Made by a program: the position numbers and the translations under genes. Below, piece after piece: positions 60,785 through 64,000 of a DNA stretch of 64,000 bases. Position 1 is the first letter of the stretch; each line of letters starts with the position of its first letter. The notes below the pieces were generated by a model. It saw nothing but the letters and a program-made list of their open reading frames with translations. It was not told the origin of the DNA and made no database searches. The DNA comes from UBA2991 sp965221735 (GTDB lineage: Bacteria; Chloroflexota; Dehalococcoidia; Tepidiformales; Tepidiformaceae): assembly GCA_965221735.1 (NCBI GenBank), contig OZ244910.1:1674001-1738000 (forward strand), written 5' to 3'.

Positions 60785-61330
60785 ATGTCCCTCGAAGAGC
60801 TGATCATCGCCGCCGTCCGCGTGCTGGGCTCGCTGCTGGTGTTCAAGTGGGCCTTCATCGGCGGCTGGGCCGCGATCCTGATCGACCTGAGCGACCTGTT
60901 CCTGCGGAACCTGCTCGACCTGGGCGGGGTCAGCAACTACCAGGCGTTCGACAAGTGGCTCGACCAGGTCTACATGGTGGCGTTCCTGATCGTGGCGCTG
61001 CGCTGGGCGGGGCCGGCGCGGAGCGTGGCGGTGGGGCTGTTCGCGTTCCGGCTGGTGGGGTTCGTGATCTTCGAGTTCACGGAGGAGCGGTACGTGCTGC
61101 TGGCCGTGCCCAACGTGTTCGAGGTGTGGTTCCTGTTCGTGGCGAGCCTGCCGCACTGGCGTCCGGACTTCACGTTCTCGAAGCGGAACATCATCCTGGC
61201 GCTCATCCCGCTGACAGCGCTGAAGGTGTTCCAGGAGTACGCCCTGCACGGGGGGAAGTGGCTGGACAGCTTCACGGCGATCGAGGCGGTGGAGGCGATC
61301 GCGGACTGGTTCGCGGGGCCGTTCAGCTAG
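60785..61330 (+). CDS. Small multispanning membrane protein of unknown function
   Basis: A 181-residue integral membrane protein with four to six hydrophobic segments, for example LIIAAVRVLGSLLVFKWAF at 6-24, VYMVAFLIVALRW near 64-76, SVAVGLFAFRLVGFVIFEF near 80-98, and VPNVFEVWFLFVASLP near 108-123. It has charged residues inside the helices and several aromatic clusters, but no recognised transporter or enzyme motif. Divergent from glutamate dehydrogenase and 62 bases before the peptidase gene. Confidence 0.8.
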   Translation: MSLEELIIAAVRVLGSLLVFKWAFIGGWAAILIDLSDLFLRNLLDLGGVSNYQAFDKWLDQVYMVAFLIVALRWAGPARSVAVGLFAFRLVGFVIFEFTEERYVLLAVPNVFEVWFLFVASLPHWRPDFTFSKRNIILALIPLTALKVFQEYALHGGKWLDSFTAIEAVEAIADWFAGPFS

Positions 61331-61392
61331 CGCGGGGCGGGCTTGTTCCCGTTCCCCCCGGGTGCGGCCATAATGCGCCGGCCATCCGTAGG

Positions 61393-63780
61393 GTGGCCCT
61401 GGAAGAGGGTTTTAGCACTATCCGTATTCGCTGGCTTCTCGTCGTCCTGGCAGGCCTGCTCACGCTCCTGGCCGCGCTCCCGGCCGCCGCCCAGACTGAG
61501 ACCGCGAACGTCGAGTTGCGCGTCTGGCAGCGCGTCGCGGCCCCGCTCCGCATCTACGTGAGCGCTCGCCCCGAGGACGGGAGTTGGGCGACGCTCGGCA
61601 CGATTCCCCTCCCTCTCGATGAGGAGACCAGCAGCAGAACATTCCGCTACGGCGACATCACCCTCGCGGTTCCGCTACCCGGCGCCGCCTCGCAGGACGC
61701 GACCGCGAACGTCGAGTTGCGCGTCTGGCAGCGCATCGCGGACCCGCTCCGCATCTACGTGAGCGCTCGGCCCGAGGGCGGGGACTGGGCGACGCTCGGC
61801 ACGATTCCTCTCCCTCTCGATGAGGAGACCAGCAGCGGAACATTCCGCTACGGCGACATCACCCTTGCGGTTCCGCTCCCAGAAGCAACGTCGCAACAGC
61901 CGTTCCCCGATACGCAGAACCTGCGCTGGCTGGAGGGGAGAGAGCCGGCCCTCTACCGCCGGGTCGAGGGCTTGCGCTGGGCGCGAGACGGCGTCACGGA
62001 GACGGAACGGACGGCCCTGGACAACCTGCTGTACATCGCCGTGGGTGACATCAACAACCTGCGCTCGATCCTGGACCTGCCATGGGCGCGCGATGACCTG
62101 ACCACCACGGAGACCAACGCCATCGAGTGGGTCTCCTGGCTCTCCTACGACAGCGCGCAACACGCAGCCACGGTCATCGCCCTGCCCTGGTTCCGCGACG
62201 GCGTCACCACGATCGAAGCAGAGGCCGTTCGATCGCTGTCCTGGCTCGTAGATGAAGACGATGCCAGCGAGGTGGACATCCCCGGGGCAGTCGGGGCCTT
62301 GCGGTGGTTCCGGGATGGCATCAACGAGACGGAACACGACCTGCTCCTGTGGCTGGCGTACCTGGACTTCTGGAGCGAGGAAGCCGCAGTCGCGGTCGTG
62401 GACATGCCCTTCCTCTCATCCATCGAGCGCGACGACGTGCTCGCCCTGCGCAGCCTCCACCAACTGGCCTCCTCACGGGACGGCCGGCTCGAGGCCGTGC
62501 TGAGTCACCCGAACGTGCGCGACGGGATCACCGACGACGAAACCACACTGGTCGCGGCGACGGGCACCATCCGGGGGGCCAGCGAGGTCCGCCGTATCCT
62601 CGATCGTGGCAATACCCGCACCGAGGTCGTGTTCGAGCGAACGAGACACACACCGAACCTCAAGATCAGCGTCATCCGCACCGGGACCCAGTCCCGGCAG
62701 TCGACGACCGACGACATCAGGGACGCGGTGGAGTTCGTCGAAGGCATCATGAGCCGGCCCCTGCCGGTCAGCCACATCATCTTCGTGGTGGACGACTACG
62801 CCGTCACCGAGGGTTACGCCGGAACGAACTACGGCTTCGCCTTCAGCGCCTTGCCGGACGACGAGCAACACGAGACGCCATACGACACGTTCAGCTTCCG
62901 ATCACTGATCATCCATGAGACCGCCCACTTCTTCTGGCAGGGTCACGCCTCCTGGATCGACGAGGGTGTGGCCAACAGCCTCGAATACCTGTACGGCCTG
63001 GACGCGGCCGTGAGTCCCGGGCTGCGGGAAAGGCCTCATCGCGGGAGTTGCGAAGCCCACGATCTTGAGATGTTGACGGAGTGGGATACGTCTCCGGAAC
63101 AGCAAGGACGCTATGGCTGCAACTACTTCCTTGGCCAGTTGCTCTTCCAGGATCTGCTGGATGAACTCGGCCGCGAGGCGTTCTCGCAGCGGCTCCAGGA
63201 ACTCTACCGCCTGTCCCTCGAGACGAAGGATGACCCCGAGGGCGAGACGCCCGGAATAGCGGAGGTGCGGGAGACGTTCCCCGATCAGGCCGCCATCGTC
63301 GAGAAGCACTGGTCCGGCAAGCTGAACGCGCCGGAGAGCCGCCCCCTCGACGAGGGCGCCCACCGGAGAAGCCACGGCCTGATCCAGTGGGACCAGCGCC
63401 CCACCTATGACGGCACGTTCGTGACCTTCGGCGGAACGCTGCTGGGCGACGCCGTCCTGTTCAACGAAACCCTCGCCGAGGCGCGATCAGGCGGATATGC
63501 GAACTTCACGCTTGCCCCTGCCAACGACTACGAAAGCGTGGGTTCGATTCTTCCCCGACTCACCTCCGCCCGATGGCAACTCAACGACCCCGGAGATGTG
63601 GTCGCCCCCGAGTACGAACTCGATGACGGGACATTCACCGTCAGGTTCCGGCCTCGAGCGGGGCTCGGGGACCCATCCGATTATGTGGTGTTGGTCTGGG
63701 GCTTCCAGGACGGGAACAGGACGCCCTTCTTCGGGGAGGAGCTCGATGTCCTCGGACACGCCCGCATCCAGGTGGAGTAG
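61393..63780 (+). CDS. Secreted zinc metallopeptidase with tandem V-x-V-W domains and W-x-R-D-G helical repeats
   Basis: A 795-residue exported protein. Signal peptide ~9-34 (WLLVVLAGLLTLLAALPAAA). Two near-identical ~60-residue domains follow (37-96, 104-163), each with VELRVWQR, IYVSARPE, G-x-W-A-T-L-G-T and FRYGDITLAVPLP. Residues ~195-400 hold helical repeats about 36 long beginning W-x-R-D-G-(V/I)-T-x-x-E. The catalytic region is SLIIHETAHFFWQGHASWIDEGVAN: His508, Glu509, His512 and Glu524 form a gluzincin-type HExxH...E zinc site with a short spacer, like peptidase-MA proteins. A C-terminal beta domain follows (~650-795). GTG 61393 is the best start; CATAAT lies upstream. Confidence 0.85.
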   Translation: MALEEGFSTIRIRWLLVVLAGLLTLLAALPAAAQTETANVELRVWQRVAAPLRIYVSARPEDGSWATLGTIPLPLDEETSSRTFRYGDITLAVPLPGAASQDATANVELRVWQRIADPLRIYVSARPEGGDWATLGTIPLPLDEETSSGTFRYGDITLAVPLPEATSQQPFPDTQNLRWLEGREPALYRRVEGLRWARDGVTETERTALDNLLYIAVGDINNLRSILDLPWARDDLTTTETNAIEWVSWLSYDSAQHAATVIALPWFRDGVTTIEAEAVRSLSWLVDEDDASEVDIPGAVGALRWFRDGINETEHDLLLWLAYLDFWSEEAAVAVVDMPFLSSIERDDVLALRSLHQLASSRDGRLEAVLSHPNVRDGITDDETTLVAATGTIRGASEVRRILDRGNTRTEVVFERTRHTPNLKISVIRTGTQSRQSTTDDIRDAVEFVEGIMSRPLPVSHIIFVVDDYAVTEGYAGTNYGFAFSALPDDEQHETPYDTFSFRSLIIHETAHFFWQGHASWIDEGVANSLEYLYGLDAAVSPGLRERPHRGSCEAHDLEMLTEWDTSPEQQGRYGCNYFLGQLLFQDLLDELGREAFSQRLQELYRLSLETKDDPEGETPGIAEVRETFPDQAAIVEKHWSGKLNAPESRPLDEGAHRRSHGLIQWDQRPTYDGTFVTFGGTLLGDAVLFNETLAEARSGGYANFTLAPANDYESVGSILPRLTSARWQLNDPGDVVAPEYELDDGTFTVRFRPRAGLGDPSDYVVLVWGFQDGNRTPFFGEELDVLGHARIQVE
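61501..61881 (+). repeat. Tandem 180-bp direct repeat within the peptidase gene
   Basis: Bases 61501-61680 and 61702-61881 are two copies of one segment with a 201-base period, differing at only a small number of positions, many of them silent. They encode the two V-x-V-W domains. The near identity points to a recent internal duplication or ongoing gene conversion. Confidence 0.9.
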
Positions 63781-63794
63781 GAGTTCCCGCGTCC

Positions 63795-64000
63795 TTACGA
63801 GCGGGGCGGGCGGCCGGTGGCGGAGCGCCAGGTGCCTTCGGGGATGAAGCCGAGGTACCCGTCGATCTCCTCGGCGCAGTGGAACATCTCGAGGGAGAAG
63901 CCCTGGTCGTCGTTCACGTAGGAGGAGGTGAAGGGGCCTTCGTCGTTGGGCTGGACGTTGGCGGTGTAGCCGTTGTCGATGAGGCGGGTGAAGGCGGCGG
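63795..64000 (-). CDS. C-terminal part of a VOC-like protein (runs off the right edge)
   Basis: A minus-strand frame enters from the right edge and ends at TAA 63797-63795. The ~67 visible residues include RLIDNGYTANVQPNDEGPF, SSYVNDDQGFSLEMFHC and GYLGFIPEGTW. The stretch VNDDQGFSLEMFH matches the final strands of glyoxalase/VOC proteins, where the Glu is a metal ligand. It converges with the peptidase gene at a distance of 14 bases. The family call rests on this one motif. Confidence 0.55.
   Translation of the reverse strand, partial: AAFTRLIDNGYTANVQPNDEGPFTSSYVNDDQGFSLEMFHCAEEIDGYLGFIPEGTWRSATGRPPRS

Noticed and set aside
60847..61392. N-terminal extension of the peptidase frame by 182 codons
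   Set aside because: It lies out of phase over the membrane-protein gene and would bury the signal peptide; GTG 61393 puts the signal at the N-terminus.

Overview
The window is a G+C-rich (about 70% by eye), densely packed bacterial chromosome segment: about 74 protein genes on both strands, no rRNA, tRNA, CRISPR, transposase or integrase seen, and no gene-free stretch over about 210 bases. Gene content suggests a Chloroflexota bacterium of the Dehalococcoidia / SAR202 / Tepidiforma kind. The signs are several luciferase-like flavin oxidoreductases, CaiB/BaiF CoA transferase, a Rieske oxygenase, archaeal-type phosphoglycerate mutase, SufBCD with SufU, and secreted proteins with a recurring V-x-V-W domain. 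This assignment is inference; no rRNA marker is present.

Layout. 1-5 kb: the end of a biotin-dependent carboxylase operon with its biotin carrier, two small genes, a lower-G+C HEPN-like gene, a QTMAN-type glycosyltransferase and a PQQ-propeller lipoprotein. 4.9-11.2 kb: a complete suf operon, sufR-sufC-sufB-sufD-sufS-sufU-sufT. 11.2-15.5 kb: a Fur-family regulator coupled to glcDEF. 15.5-20 kb: an imperfect palindrome, mfd and an orphan gene. 20-27.2 kb: two luciferase-like oxidoreductases, a tandem triplication of DinB-like genes, and a coupled CoA-transferase / DegV-like / acetoacetate-decarboxylase-like set. 27-44 kb: accessory catabolism (two SDRs, lactate/malate-dehydrogenase-like, CoxG-like, enoyl-CoA hydratase, isocitrate-lyase-like, Rieske oxygenase, alpha/beta hydrolase) mixed with toxin-antitoxin modules (HicAB, two PIN/antitoxin pairs), then dapF.

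44-52.4 kb is housekeeping: a leftward operon tsaC-pgk-apgM-tpiA-miaA, divergent from a rightward purine set guaA-purD-purE. 52.4-64 kb: an oddly built CaiB-family protein, a BrnT/BrnA-like toxin-antitoxin pair, a membrane-anchored V-x-V-W protein, a HAPMO-like Baeyer-Villiger monooxygenase, a lipoprotein, a VOC protein, glutamate dehydrogenase, a small membrane protein, and a large secreted metallopeptidase with two V-x-V-W domains and W-x-R-D-G helical repeats. A partial VOC gene runs off the right edge.

Window-wide patterns: many start/stop overlaps (ATGA, GTGA); several genes whose only promoter-like signal is a TANNNT box 6-8 bases before the start codon, suggesting leaderless transcripts; and five convergent gene pairs that end in one shared CTAG serving as stop codon on both strands. 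Strongest candidates for something undescribed are the V-x-V-W / W-x-R-D-G secreted proteins, the complementary-deletion CaiB fusion, the DinB triplet, and the inverted repeat between glcF and mfd.
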